NCBI GenBank assembly: GCA_964415605.1
Contig: CAYQBA010000036.1
Location: 1-28,948 of the forward strand
DNA from: UCB3 sp964415605
GTDB taxonomy: Bacteria; Chloroflexota; Anaerolineae; Epilineales; Epilineaceae
Length of the DNA: 28,948 nucleotides
Direction: 5' to 3'
Numbering within the stretch: the first letter of the stretch is position 1; each line of letters opens with the position of its first letter. The notes below the pieces were generated by a model. The model was given only the letters and a program-made list of their open reading frames with translations. It ran no database searches and was not told where the DNA came from. This document shows positions 6,930 to 15,816 of this stretch, in pieces. The translations under genes and the position numbers were made by a program.

Positions 6930-9900
6930 ATGACCCCCGCGCGGCTCAACCTCCTCGCGCTCCGCGCCGATCGCGTGCCATGGCGCGGCCCGGATCCCGG
7001 CCGCCACGCCGACCCGCCCCCCACCGCTCTTGACCGCCCGGCCATGCCCGCGCCGGGGGCCGCCCCGCCGCCCGCCGGCATCCAGGCCCGCACCGTCGTC
7101 CCCGCCCTCGCCGCCAGCCCCATCTCCCGCCGCCACCTCTTCGGCCTGGCCGCCGGGGCCGCGGGTGCCGCTGGCGTGGCGGCGTCGGGCCCGATCGGTC
7201 AGGTGTTGGCCGGCGCCGAGTACCCGGGCTTCGAGCTCGACGTCCGCCCCGGGCGGGTCGCGTTCGGGCTGGCCGGACAGCCGCGCTGGGTCGTCGACGT
7301 TGCCCGCTTTGCCGGCGCGCCGCGCCTCACGGTGCGGCGCGAGCCCACCGCGATCGCCGTCATGCTGCGCGGCGCGCGCTTCCCCGGCACCGCCCTCGCC
7401 GCCGACCTCGACGCGCGCGCCTGGCAGGCGCCGGATGGGTGGCGGCTCGGCATCGCGCTGCCCGGGCTGGCGTTCACCGCCGAGGTCCCGCTCGTCGATT
7501 GGCTCGCCGGCGCGGCCACCGCGACCGGGCCCGCGCGCCTCGCCGCCGGCTGGCCGCTCGGCCCGGCACACCGTGTGGACCTCGCCGGCGCGGCGACCGC
7601 CACGTACGGGCTCGACTGGACCGTGCACCTCGCCGGCGATCGGATCGGGCGCGCCGTGTGCACCGGCGCCGGCGCCGCGGCCGCCTTCGACGTCGCCGCC
7701 GACCGGGTGCGCGTCAGCCTCCCGCCGCCCGGTGGCGCCAGCCTCCTCAGCCGGCCGGGCACGCTCCGCACGCTGGTCGCGCTCGAGCGGGACGACCGGG
7801 CCTGGCGGTTCACGCCCCGCTGGGATCTGCCCGGCGCCGCGCGCCTGGACTGGCCCGCCGAGAGGTTCGACGTCGCCTACGCCGAGTCGGCCGAGGACGC
7901 CGCCGCCGAGCCCCGCCACGCCCTGACGCTCGAGACGCGCGGGGGCGGCGGCGCGTTCTTCCCCGGGCCCGGCGCCGCCGACGCCGCCGGCCGACCGTTC
8001 GCCCTCCCGCTCGCCCGCGCCCGCTACGCGGTGGCGCTCGACGCGACCACCACGGCGCCGGCGGTCGCGTTCATGGGCTGGCTGGGCGACGCCGAGCCGT
8101 GGCTGCGCGCGCCGGGAGGCATCGCTGCACGCCTCGCCGACCCGGCCGGGGGCCCGGCGCTGGAGATCATCGCCGCCCCGGGGCGGCCGCCCGTGCTTGC
8201 CGTGGCGCCAGCCATTGCCGACCTCGCGCTGCCGCTACCGGACGCCGGCGTGGTGGTCGACGCGCGGCTGCCGGACGGGGCGCGGGCACGGTTCGGGTGG
8301 CCGGGCCAGGCGCCGGTGGGCGACGCCAGCGCTGCCCACGGGACGTCCTCCGCCGCCGCCAGGCCGTTCTCCTCCGCCGCCATCGCCCGCGCCGCCGCGG
8401 CGACGTCCGCCGGGATCTCCGCGCGCGCCGGCCGCGCCGGCGCCCCCCCCGGAACGCCCATCCTTGACCTCCACTTCACCGCCGACGGCGTCGACAGCGT
8501 GGCCCAGGCCGCCGCGCTCGACCTCGTGGTCCTGCGGCCCGACGACCTCCTCGTCCTCGGGTTCGCCTTCGACAACCTCGTCCTGCGCCCCGGCGCCAAC
8601 CCCGGCGATCCCGCGCGGCTCGTGGCGTCCGAGACCGGCCGGCCGTCGCGGGTCATCGTGCACTTTCCCCCGCAGCACATCACCGAGCGGGCCGCGCTCG
8701 ACGAGGGCCAGCCCGTGCTGGTGGCGCCCACGCCGCCCGTTCCCGCGGCCCTCGCCAGCCCGAGCCGGCTGGCGTTCGACGTGCCGGCCGCCCTTCAGAC
8801 CGCGGGCATCCCCTACACGCTCGACAGCCTCCTGGACTGGGGCAAGCTCACGCCCCGGCCCGGCCCGCAGGGCACGGTGCGGCGGCCGACGCTGTCGGAG
8901 ACCGCGCTCGTGGTCCCCTATCGCCTGATCCTGAGCCCCGAGGTCGACGACGACCCGGCGTGGGCGCACGCGCGCCAGCCCGTGACGTTCGACGGGCGCA
9001 CCGAGCTGTGGCACACGCGGCTGGGCCGCGACGGCGCGGACGGCTCGCGCGAGGTGGCCGGCGTCGACGCGGTCGACGAGCGCACCCCCGCCCGGCTGCG
9101 CGCCGTGTGGACCGAGTCGTTCGACCCCAACCAGGCGCTCTTCCTCGGCTGCAACCACCCGCTCGTCGGCGACCCGTTCGCGCCGATGTCGCTGACCCCG
9201 GCCGACCGCGCGGCGGTGACGATGCTGACCGGCACCGGCGACGATCGCATCGCCGCCCAGCGCTTGTTCCTCTCTGCCTTCGGCGCATGGCTGGACGTCA
9301 CGTTCAACCGGAGCGCGGGCAACGCCAACTGCCCGACCCCGCTGGAGTCGTGGACCCACAAGGCGGCGATGGGCCGCGACTTCTTCGTGCGGGTGGTGTA
9401 CCGCGGGACGCTCCTGCCGTTCGGGCACCGGGCCGTCCTCATCAAGATCACCGAGCGCAAGTTCGCGCGCGACGCCGGCGACGACACGGTGGCCGCCCTC
9501 TGGCAGCGCCAGCTCCTGATCGTCCGCGAGCCCGAGAAGACCTTCAACAACCGCAAGCTCCCGTTCCGCCGCGTGCGCATCCTCACCGAGAGCACGCCCA
9601 GCCTGCGGCTGACCAGCCCCGCCGCCAAGCTGGGGACGCTAGCGGCCGACGGCAACGGCGGCTTCTGGCCGATCATCCTCGTCGACGGCGCCGACCGCGA
9701 CTTCCCGTTCCAGGTCACGGCCACCGACTGGGACGGCCAGACGGTCGACCTCACGCTGCCGATGGCGTGGCTGGCGGACGGCGCCGACCTCGCCGTCGCC
9801 CGCGCCGCCTACAACGCCGAGACCGGCGCGCGCGTCAAGCGCCCGATGGCCGGGCAGAAGATCGCCTTCGCCGCCGGCACCGGCGGGGGCGGGGGAGAGG

Positions 9901-11498
9901 GCGGCGGGGGTGCCGGCGAGGGCGCCGACACGCGGCTCGAGACCCTGGCGCTGACGTTCGCGATGGACGCGGCCGGCGTGACGCCGATCATGAAGCGCGC
10001 CGGCGTCATCGTCGAGCCCATCAAGAACCTGCTCGGCGACCGCACACCGGTCGACATCTTCTACGACGACACGTACCTGACCCACGGCTTCGACGCGGCG
10101 GGCAACCTGGGCGAGGTGTTCGCCCGGCTCGAGGACAAGCTGCCGCTGGACTTCGGCGGCGGCGGCAAGGGCGATCGCGGCGGCGGGCTGGTGACCCCCA
10201 ACTTCGACGTCGCGGGCCTGTCGCGCAAGCTCGGCGCCGTGGCCGGCGACCTGGCGAGCCTGGCGGGCGGCACGTTCGACCCGGCCGACTTCCTCGACGT
10301 CGCGGCGCTGGGCAACAAGGCCAAGATCCTCGGCTACGACATCCTCGACAAGATCCTGGCCGTCGTCCCGCCGGCGGAGTTCGGCGACGGGTCCAAGGTG
10401 CCCAAGGTGGTCACGCGCGTCGACGTGCCGAGCCAGACGGCGATCACCGAGGTCGACTGGTCGCCGAAGGTGATCCAGTTCATCCCGTTCCAGTTCAACA
10501 CCGGCGGCACGACGGCCTTCACGATCCACGCCACGCTGCGCGCTAGGCTCGACGCGGGCGCCGGCGCCACGGCGGAATTCGACGTCCTGTGCGAGCTGAC
10601 GTACTTCGCCATCGACCTGGTCGCCATCCGGCTGAGCTTCGATCGGCTGCGGTTCACCGCCGGCAGCGGCAAGGCCACGAGCCTGGTGCCGGAGATCGCC
10701 GCCGTCAACTTCGGCGGGCCGCTGAAGTTCATCGAGAAGCTCAAAGAGGTCATGAGCTCGGACGTCCTGGGCGTGGGACCGAAGATCGACGTCACGCCCA
10801 CCGGCATCCTGGCGGGCATCAGCGTCGGGCTGCCGAGCGTGGCGGTGGGCGTGTTCAGCCTCGAGAACATCCGGCTGTCGGCCGCGCTGAACATCCCGCT
10901 CACGGGCGAGATGGTGCGGTTCCGGTTCGCGTTCTGCGAGCGCCAGAGCCCGTTCGTGCTGACGGTGTCGGCGTTCGGCGGCGGCGGCTACTTCGCGGTG
11001 CACCTCGGGGCCGACGGGCTGGCCAAGCTCGAGATGGCGCTGGAGTTCGGCGCGCAGCTGTCGATGTCGATCGGCATCGCCAGCGGGAGCGTCGGCATCA
11101 TGGCCGGCATCTACCTCGAGCTGACCAAGAACGAGGAGGGCGGGACGGACGTCCTCCTGACGGGCTACCTGCGCTGCTGGGGGGAGCTCGACATCCTGGG
11201 GCTGATCAGCATCTCGGCGGAGTTTTACCTGGCCTTCACGTACGACTCGGCGCGCAACAGCTGCCGCGGGCAGGCCAAGCTCACGGTCAAGATCGAGATC
11301 CTGTTCTTCGAGAAGACCTTCACCCTCAGCGTCGAACGCGAGTTCCGCAACCAGGGCGGCGGCGGCTTCCTGATGGCAGGCGGCCGGTCGCTGACCGACG
11401 GCCAAGGCCGCGCCCTGGAGGCGCCTGCCGGCGGCATCGCGTTCGCGGACCTGTATACGGCACCCGACTGGGCGGCTTATTGTGGAGCGTTCGCATGA
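6930..11498 (+). CDS. Very large Tat-exported protein of unknown function (1522 aa)
   Basis: Residues 66-72 read SRRHLFG followed by an Ala/Gly-rich hydrophobic stretch (to about 88). This is a twin-arginine signal with an unusually long 65-residue N-region, which suggests folded export. No named catalytic domain is recognised. A Trp/Arg-rich core (about 790-850) contains WTHKAAMGRDFFVRVVYRG and LIKITERKF, which I recall from uncharacterised large proteins of Actinobacteria. A Gly/Glu-rich insert (about 984-1000) separates it from a helical segment. The last 230 residues (about 1290-1510) are a series of alternating amphipathic beta-strands (FSLENIRLSAALNIPL, IGIASGSVGIMAGIYLEL). The end overlaps the next gene as ATGA, so the two proteins are made together. 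Synonymous sites favour C early and G late in the gene. No function is proposed with confidence. Confidence 0.85.
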   Translation: MTPARLNLLALRADRVPWRGPDPGRHADPPPTALDRPAMPAPGAAPPPAGIQARTVVPALAASPISRRHLFGLAAGAAGAAGVAASGPIGQVLAGAEYPGFELDVRPGRVAFGLAGQPRWVVDVARFAGAPRLTVRREPTAIAVMLRGARFPGTALAADLDARAWQAPDGWRLGIALPGLAFTAEVPLVDWLAGAATATGPARLAAGWPLGPAHRVDLAGAATATYGLDWTVHLAGDRIGRAVCTGAGAAAAFDVAADRVRVSLPPPGGASLLSRPGTLRTLVALERDDRAWRFTPRWDLPGAARLDWPAERFDVAYAESAEDAAAEPRHALTLETRGGGGAFFPGPGAADAAGRPFALPLARARYAVALDATTTAPAVAFMGWLGDAEPWLRAPGGIAARLADPAGGPALEIIAAPGRPPVLAVAPAIADLALPLPDAGVVVDARLPDGARARFGWPGQAPVGDASAAHGTSSAAARPFSSAAIARAAAATSAGISARAGRAGAPPGTPILDLHFTADGVDSVAQAAALDLVVLRPDDLLVLGFAFDNLVLRPGANPGDPARLVASETGRPSRVIVHFPPQHITERAALDEGQPVLVAPTPPVPAALASPSRLAFDVPAALQTAGIPYTLDSLLDWGKLTPRPGPQGTVRRPTLSETALVVPYRLILSPEVDDDPAWAHARQPVTFDGRTELWHTRLGRDGADGSREVAGVDAVDERTPARLRAVWTESFDPNQALFLGCNHPLVGDPFAPMSLTPADRAAVTMLTGTGDDRIAAQRLFLSAFGAWLDVTFNRSAGNANCPTPLESWTHKAAMGRDFFVRVVYRGTLLPFGHRAVLIKITERKFARDAGDDTVAALWQRQLLIVREPEKTFNNRKLPFRRVRILTESTPSLRLTSPAAKLGTLAADGNGGFWPIILVDGADRDFPFQVTATDWDGQTVDLTLPMAWLADGADLAVARAAYNAETGARVKRPMAGQKIAFAAGTGGGGGEGGGGAGEGADTRLETLALTFAMDAAGVTPIMKRAGVIVEPIKNLLGDRTPVDIFYDDTYLTHGFDAAGNLGEVFARLEDKLPLDFGGGGKGDRGGGLVTPNFDVAGLSRKLGAVAGDLASLAGGTFDPADFLDVAALGNKAKILGYDILDKILAVVPPAEFGDGSKVPKVVTRVDVPSQTAITEVDWSPKVIQFIPFQFNTGGTTAFTIHATLRARLDAGAGATAEFDVLCELTYFAIDLVAIRLSFDRLRFTAGSGKATSLVPEIAAVNFGGPLKFIEKLKEVMSSDVLGVGPKIDVTPTGILAGISVGLPSVAVGVFSLENIRLSAALNIPLTGEMVRFRFAFCERQSPFVLTVSAFGGGGYFAVHLGADGLAKLEMALEFGAQLSMSIGIASGSVGIMAGIYLELTKNEEGGTDVLLTGYLRCWGELDILGLISISAEFYLAFTYDSARNSCRGQAKLTVKIEILFFEKTFTLSVEREFRNQGGGGFLMAGGRSLTDGQGRALEAPAGGIAFADLYTAPDWAAYCGAFA

Positions 11499-14400
11499 AA
11501 CACCAGACCCTCTTGTGGACCCCGCTGCCGAACGGCATGGACGTGCCCGCGGCGCCGACGCGCCTGCGCCTCTCGGCGTTCCTGGCGGTGCGCCTGGCCA
11601 GCGACGAGCAGCCGCTGCACGACCTGGCGGACTACCCGGACTTCATGGCCTGGCCGTCGCGGGCGGCCGGCGCCACGTTCCAGGTCGCCTTCGAGCCCGG
11701 CGGGCCGACGCTGCCGGCCGAGCGCGTGAGCACGCCGTCGCAGGCGCACTGGGACGCCCTGTTCGGCGCCGACGCACCCGTCAAGCCGTACGCCTACGAG
11801 GGGCACACGGCGCGCGCCATCCGCTCCTACCCGCTGGCCCACGTGGCGGCGCACGTGCGGCAGCTCCACCAGCTGGCCTACCAGCTCGCGCCCGAAGACG
11901 CGCCGAGCATCGGCCGGCTGATGGCCGGCGGGCTGGACGACCTCACGCCCGACCGGCTGGCGCGGGTCGCCACGCAGATCGAGGCGAGCTTGCGGGACCC
12001 ACAGCAGCGGGCGATGCCGCCGGCCGCGGCCAACCCCACGCTGGACTTCGCGCAGGCGATGCGGTTCCACAAGCGGCCCGCGGCCGGGCCGCCACAGTTC
12101 GCGCTGGTGCTGACGCCAACCATCGACTTCCACCAGGCGCTGGGGATGCTGGCGAGCTACCCGTCGCTCCTGCGGGCATTCGGGATCGTCGTCGACCTCG
12201 AGGTCGACGTGGCGGGGCAGCTCGGGGCGGTCGCGGGTGCCCAGACGGTGCGCCTGATCCCGGCGTGGGCGCCGGCCGGGGGGGTGCCGACGACGAATGC
12301 GACGCCGCGCACGCGCTTCGCGCTGGACGCGGCGCGCGGGCTGTTCGTGCCGGCGTCGGCGGCGGCGGCGCCGGAGATCGTCGACGGCTGGCTGGACCTG
12401 CACCCGCACCCGGCGCAGCCGCACGGCGTCCTGCGGGCCGACGTCGACGGGGCGGCCATCAAGACGGTCAACACGGCGCACGGCTTCCAGCGCGAGATCG
12501 GGGCCTTCAAGGCGCCGGACGCGCCCGAGGCGGACCACCTGCCGGCGCTGACGTCGGCGGGGATCGCGGTCTACAAGACGGGGCGGGCGTTCGCGCTGGC
12601 CCGGATGCTCGACGGGATGGCGCAGCGCAACGTCGACCTGGCGGCGAACCCGCAGGCGCACCAGACGCACGGCATCGACGACCTCAAGCGCGGCTTCCGG
12701 GTCGACGTGTTCGACGCGGCGGCGGGGCGCTGGTTCCCGCTGTGCGCGCGCCAGGGTCAGGCGGTGATCCTGGACGCGGCGCTGGCGCCGCTGACGGTCG
12801 ACGCCATCGACGACGAGGGGTTCGTCGAGACGGGGGCGACGGCGGACGCGGCGGATGCCGGACCGAACCCGGACCTCTACCTGCACGAGGTGCTGTTCCG
12901 CTGGGCGGGCTGGAGCCTGGTGGCGGCGCGGCCGGGCGACACCATCCTGCCGGACGACGCGCCGGGGGCGCCGTCGGATGACCTCGACCCCAACTTCCGG
13001 CTGCGGGCGGACCTCGCGGCGCGGCCGGGGTCGCTGCCGCGGCTGCGTTTCGGGCGGACGTACCGGCTGCGGGCGCGGGTGGTGGACCTGGCGGGCAACA
13101 GCCTGCCGTTCGGGGACCCGGCGGCGCTGGACTTCAGCCGCGCGAGCGCCGCGGAGACGTATTGGCGGGCCGAGCCGGTGCCGTACCCGGTGGTGGCGCT
13201 GCGGGCGGCGCCGGACACGACGGTCGGCGAGGCGCTGGAGACGCTGCTCCTCCGCAGCAACTTCGACGTGGCGGCGGACGCCTACGCGGCGGCGGCGGGC
13301 CTGCCGCACCACGCCGAGCGGCACGTGGGCCCGGCGCGCGCGACGCAGGTGATGGCGGAGCAGCACGGGCTGTTCGACGTGCCGGCGGGGCTGGACCCGG
13401 CGGCGTACGCCATGATCGTGGCGCGCGACCGGTCGCTGGCGGACGTGGGGCAAGCAGTGGCGGTCGGCGACAAGGCGCCGTACGTGGTGCACCCGGAGGC
13501 GGAGCTGGTGATCCCGTACCTGCCGGACCCGCTGGCACGGGGGGCGGCGCTGCGCGGGCTGCCGGGGCTGGGGGCCGACGAGGCGCTGCTGATCCCGTTC
13601 GACGGGGCGTGGCCGGCGCGACGGGCGTTCCGGCTGCGGGTGGTCGAGGAGGACGGCGAGGTGCAGCGGGCGCCGGCGTGGGACGCGGCGGCACGGGTGC
13701 TGACGGTGTTCCTGACGAAGGCGACGATCGCACGGGTGCGGGTGAGCAGCTTTCTGGAGGACGCGGACGTCGACCTGATGGAGGCGTGGCACGCGGTGCT
13801 GGAGCGGCTGCCGGGCGGGGTGGCGACGCCGGCGTTCCGCAAGGCGGCGCGGGAGGGGCGGCACGTGGCGCTGACGCCGAACCGGACGCTGGAGCTGACG
13901 CACGCGGTGCAGCAGCCGCTGCGGGCGCCGGAGCCGGTGGCGCTGGTGGCGGCGCGGTCGGCGATCGGGCAGACGCCGGCGGACCTCACGGGGCGGTTCG
14001 AGGTCGACGGGCGGAGCACGGTGCAACTGGACCTCGAGGCGGCGTGGGCGGAGCCGGTCGACGACGTGGCGAAGGCGGGGCCGACGGTGGCGGAGCGCGA
14101 GGCGCACGTGCTGGACGTGGCGGTGGGGTATGACGCGACGGGCGTGGATCTGGCGCCGGCGGACCACCGCCACATGTTCGGCGACACGAAGCACCGGCGG
14201 GTGACGTACCGGGGGGTGGCGACGACGCGTTTCAAGGCGCACTTCCCGGGGACGATCACGGGGGACCGGGCCAACATCACGCGGGTGGGGGCGCCGATCG
14301 AGGTGAGCGTGCTGAACTCGGCGCGGCCGGCGACGCCGCGGGTGCGCTACGTGGTGCCGACGTTCCGCTGGGAGAGCGGCCCGACGGGCTGGGCGCGGCG

Positions 14401-15715
14401 CGGGGGGCTGCGGGTGTACCTCGATCGGCCGTGGTATTCGTCGGGCGAGGGCGAGCTTTTGGGGGTGCTGTTGGAGGACCGGGGCGGGGGCATCGTGCTG
14501 CCGGGGCAGAAGCCGCCGCTGGCGAGCGAGGCGATGCGGCCGTACGTGACACAGTGGGGGGCGGACCCGATCTGGGACGCGGCGCCGCTGGCGGCCTTGA
14601 CGGGCGACAAGTTCGACAACGCGGCGGCGCCGCTGCGGAGCGGGCTCACGTTGGAGGAGTTCGAGCGGCCGGATGGGTCGTATGGGACGGGCAACCGGGT
14701 GCACGCGCTGGGCTTCGCGGTGCACTACGACACGGTGCGGCGGCTGTGGTTCGCGGACATCGACGTCGACCCGGGCGAGAGCTACTTCCCGTTCATCCGG
14801 CTGGGACTGGCGCGCTACCAGCCGGAGTCGATCGCGAACGCCCATCTGTCGCGGGTGGCGGCGGCGGACTTCATGCAGATCACGCCGACGATCTCGGCGA
14901 GCGTGACGGATGTGGCGCAGGGAACCTACCGACTGACGGTTGCGGGCCCCGAGGTGCCGGTCGCGGGGCAGTCGGGGGCAGGCACGCCGCCGGCGCACAC
15001 GCGGCTGGAGGCGGTGGTGGAGCAGCGGCGCAAGGATGCGGGGGCGGAGGCGTTCGAAGCGTGGACGTCGGTGGGGAGCGTGGCGCTGGCGCGGGGGCGG
15101 GATGGGACGTCGAGCGGAGAGTTCCCGCTGCGGGGGGACCCGGCGATGGACTACCGGCTGGTGATCCGGCAGCACGAGGTGTTCCCCGAGCAGGTGGGGC
15201 AGGAGGGGGCGCCGGAGCGGCTGGTGTTCGCGGCGATCATGCCGGTGCCGTTCGTGGTGCCGCCGTCGGCGACGGCGACGGCCACGGCGACGGCGACAGG
15301 GGTGCCGGCGCCGTCGCGGACGCCGACGGTGATCCCGACGCGGACGCCGACGGTCACGGGCACGGCTCCGGCCACGCGCACGCCGACGCCGGAGCGGACG
15401 CGGGCGGCGACGCGGACGCCGGTGCCGACGCGGACGCCGGGCGGGGCGCCGTCGCGGACGCCGACGCCGACGGAAGGCGCGGGGCCGACGCGCACGCCAA
15501 CGCCGACGGAAGGCGCGGGGCCGACGCGGACGCCGACGCCGACGGAAGGCGCGGGGCCGACGCGGACGCCGACGCCGACGGAAGGCGCGGGGCCGACGCG
15601 GACGCCGACGCCGACGGAGGGCGCGGGGCCGACGCGGACGCCGACGCCGACGGAGGAGCGGCCGCCGACCGAACCGTCACAGATCTATGTCCCGCGCGTG
15701 GTGAAGAACCGGTAG
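11495..15715 (+). CDS. Very large partner protein (1406 aa) with Thr/Pro repeat tail and C-terminal surface motif
   Basis: No named domain is recognised. The start ATG 11495 overlaps the TGA of the upstream gene. There is no signal peptide: the N-terminus is MKHQTLLWTPLPNG. Regions visible are LRLSAFLAVRL...LADYPDFMAW (about 25-58); a beta-sandwich-like stretch near 514-545 (YRLRARVVDLAGNSLPFG); VRYVVPTFRWE and LRVYLDRPWYSSGEGELLGV (about 950-995); and IDVDPGESYFPFIRLGLARY (about 1088-1107). The last two resemble conserved blocks I recall from unnamed actinobacterial proteins. Residues 1260-1395 are Thr/Pro-rich with twelve-residue repeats, then the tail IYVPRVVKNR, like secreted Chloroflexota proteins. 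A tail of exported proteins on a signal-less protein suggests export in complex with the Tat-bearing partner; this is inference. Codons are overwhelmingly G-ending, which creates a long spurious antisense frame. Confidence 0.85.
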   Translation: MKHQTLLWTPLPNGMDVPAAPTRLRLSAFLAVRLASDEQPLHDLADYPDFMAWPSRAAGATFQVAFEPGGPTLPAERVSTPSQAHWDALFGADAPVKPYAYEGHTARAIRSYPLAHVAAHVRQLHQLAYQLAPEDAPSIGRLMAGGLDDLTPDRLARVATQIEASLRDPQQRAMPPAAANPTLDFAQAMRFHKRPAAGPPQFALVLTPTIDFHQALGMLASYPSLLRAFGIVVDLEVDVAGQLGAVAGAQTVRLIPAWAPAGGVPTTNATPRTRFALDAARGLFVPASAAAAPEIVDGWLDLHPHPAQPHGVLRADVDGAAIKTVNTAHGFQREIGAFKAPDAPEADHLPALTSAGIAVYKTGRAFALARMLDGMAQRNVDLAANPQAHQTHGIDDLKRGFRVDVFDAAAGRWFPLCARQGQAVILDAALAPLTVDAIDDEGFVETGATADAADAGPNPDLYLHEVLFRWAGWSLVAARPGDTILPDDAPGAPSDDLDPNFRLRADLAARPGSLPRLRFGRTYRLRARVVDLAGNSLPFGDPAALDFSRASAAETYWRAEPVPYPVVALRAAPDTTVGEALETLLLRSNFDVAADAYAAAAGLPHHAERHVGPARATQVMAEQHGLFDVPAGLDPAAYAMIVARDRSLADVGQAVAVGDKAPYVVHPEAELVIPYLPDPLARGAALRGLPGLGADEALLIPFDGAWPARRAFRLRVVEEDGEVQRAPAWDAAARVLTVFLTKATIARVRVSSFLEDADVDLMEAWHAVLERLPGGVATPAFRKAAREGRHVALTPNRTLELTHAVQQPLRAPEPVALVAARSAIGQTPADLTGRFEVDGRSTVQLDLEAAWAEPVDDVAKAGPTVAEREAHVLDVAVGYDATGVDLAPADHRHMFGDTKHRRVTYRGVATTRFKAHFPGTITGDRANITRVGAPIEVSVLNSARPATPRVRYVVPTFRWESGPTGWARRGGLRVYLDRPWYSSGEGELLGVLLEDRGGGIVLPGQKPPLASEAMRPYVTQWGADPIWDAAPLAALTGDKFDNAAAPLRSGLTLEEFERPDGSYGTGNRVHALGFAVHYDTVRRLWFADIDVDPGESYFPFIRLGLARYQPESIANAHLSRVAAADFMQITPTISASVTDVAQGTYRLTVAGPEVPVAGQSGAGTPPAHTRLEAVVEQRRKDAGAEAFEAWTSVGSVALARGRDGTSSGEFPLRGDPAMDYRLVIRQHEVFPEQVGQEGAPERLVFAAIMPVPFVVPPSATATATATATGVPAPSRTPTVIPTRTPTVTGTAPATRTPTPERTRAATRTPVPTRTPGGAPSRTPTPTEGAGPTRTPTPTEGAGPTRTPTPTEGAGPTRTPTPTEGAGPTRTPTPTEGAGPTRTPTPTEERPPTEPSQIYVPRVVKNR
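15455..15655 (+). repeat. 36-base tandem repeat encoding a Thr/Pro linker
   Basis: Five complete 36-base units start at 15455, 15491, 15527, 15563 and 15599. A partial sixth runs 15635-15655. Each unit encodes RTPTPTEGAGPT. The units differ at only a few synonymous positions (CGC and CCA in unit 2, GAG for GAA in unit 5). Such near-identical units can expand or contract by slippage without breaking the frame. Confidence 0.95.
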
Positions 15716-15769
15716 GGGCGGCGCTCGACGCGGCCCCCGGCAGACGGCGACCGGTTGGTCGATCCCGAC

Positions 15770-15807
15770 GCATGGTTCCCGCCGGGCCCATGCGCCCGAT
15801 CCGGGCG
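15770..15807. terminator. Hairpins between convergent genes, possible bidirectional terminator
   Basis: Two short inverted repeats lie between the stop at 15715 (plus) and the stop at 15817 (minus): GCATGG/CCATGC arms (15770-15793, imperfect centre) and CGCCCG-ATC-CGGGCG (15793-15807, perfect 6-base stem). No T-run follows either, so termination is only a reasonable guess. Confidence 0.35.
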
Positions 15808-15816
15808 TGGCCGCCA

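Noticed and set aside
6411..7919. Long minus-strand frame overlapping DUF2277 and the Tat-protein gene
   Set aside because: Gly/Arg/Ala-rich shadow of the DUF2277 frame and of the plus-strand gene, with no protein-like features.
11477..15175. Antisense open frame of over 1200 codons opposite the second giant gene
   Set aside because: Its product is almost entirely Arg, His, Pro, Val and Gln, as expected from the reverse of G-ending codons. It has no ribosome site or domain, and the sense frame has clear protein-like blocks.
15281..15460. Possible CRISPR-like or regulatory repeat array
   Set aside because: The periodic sequence is in frame and encodes Thr/Pro/Arg linker residues; it is protein-coding low complexity.
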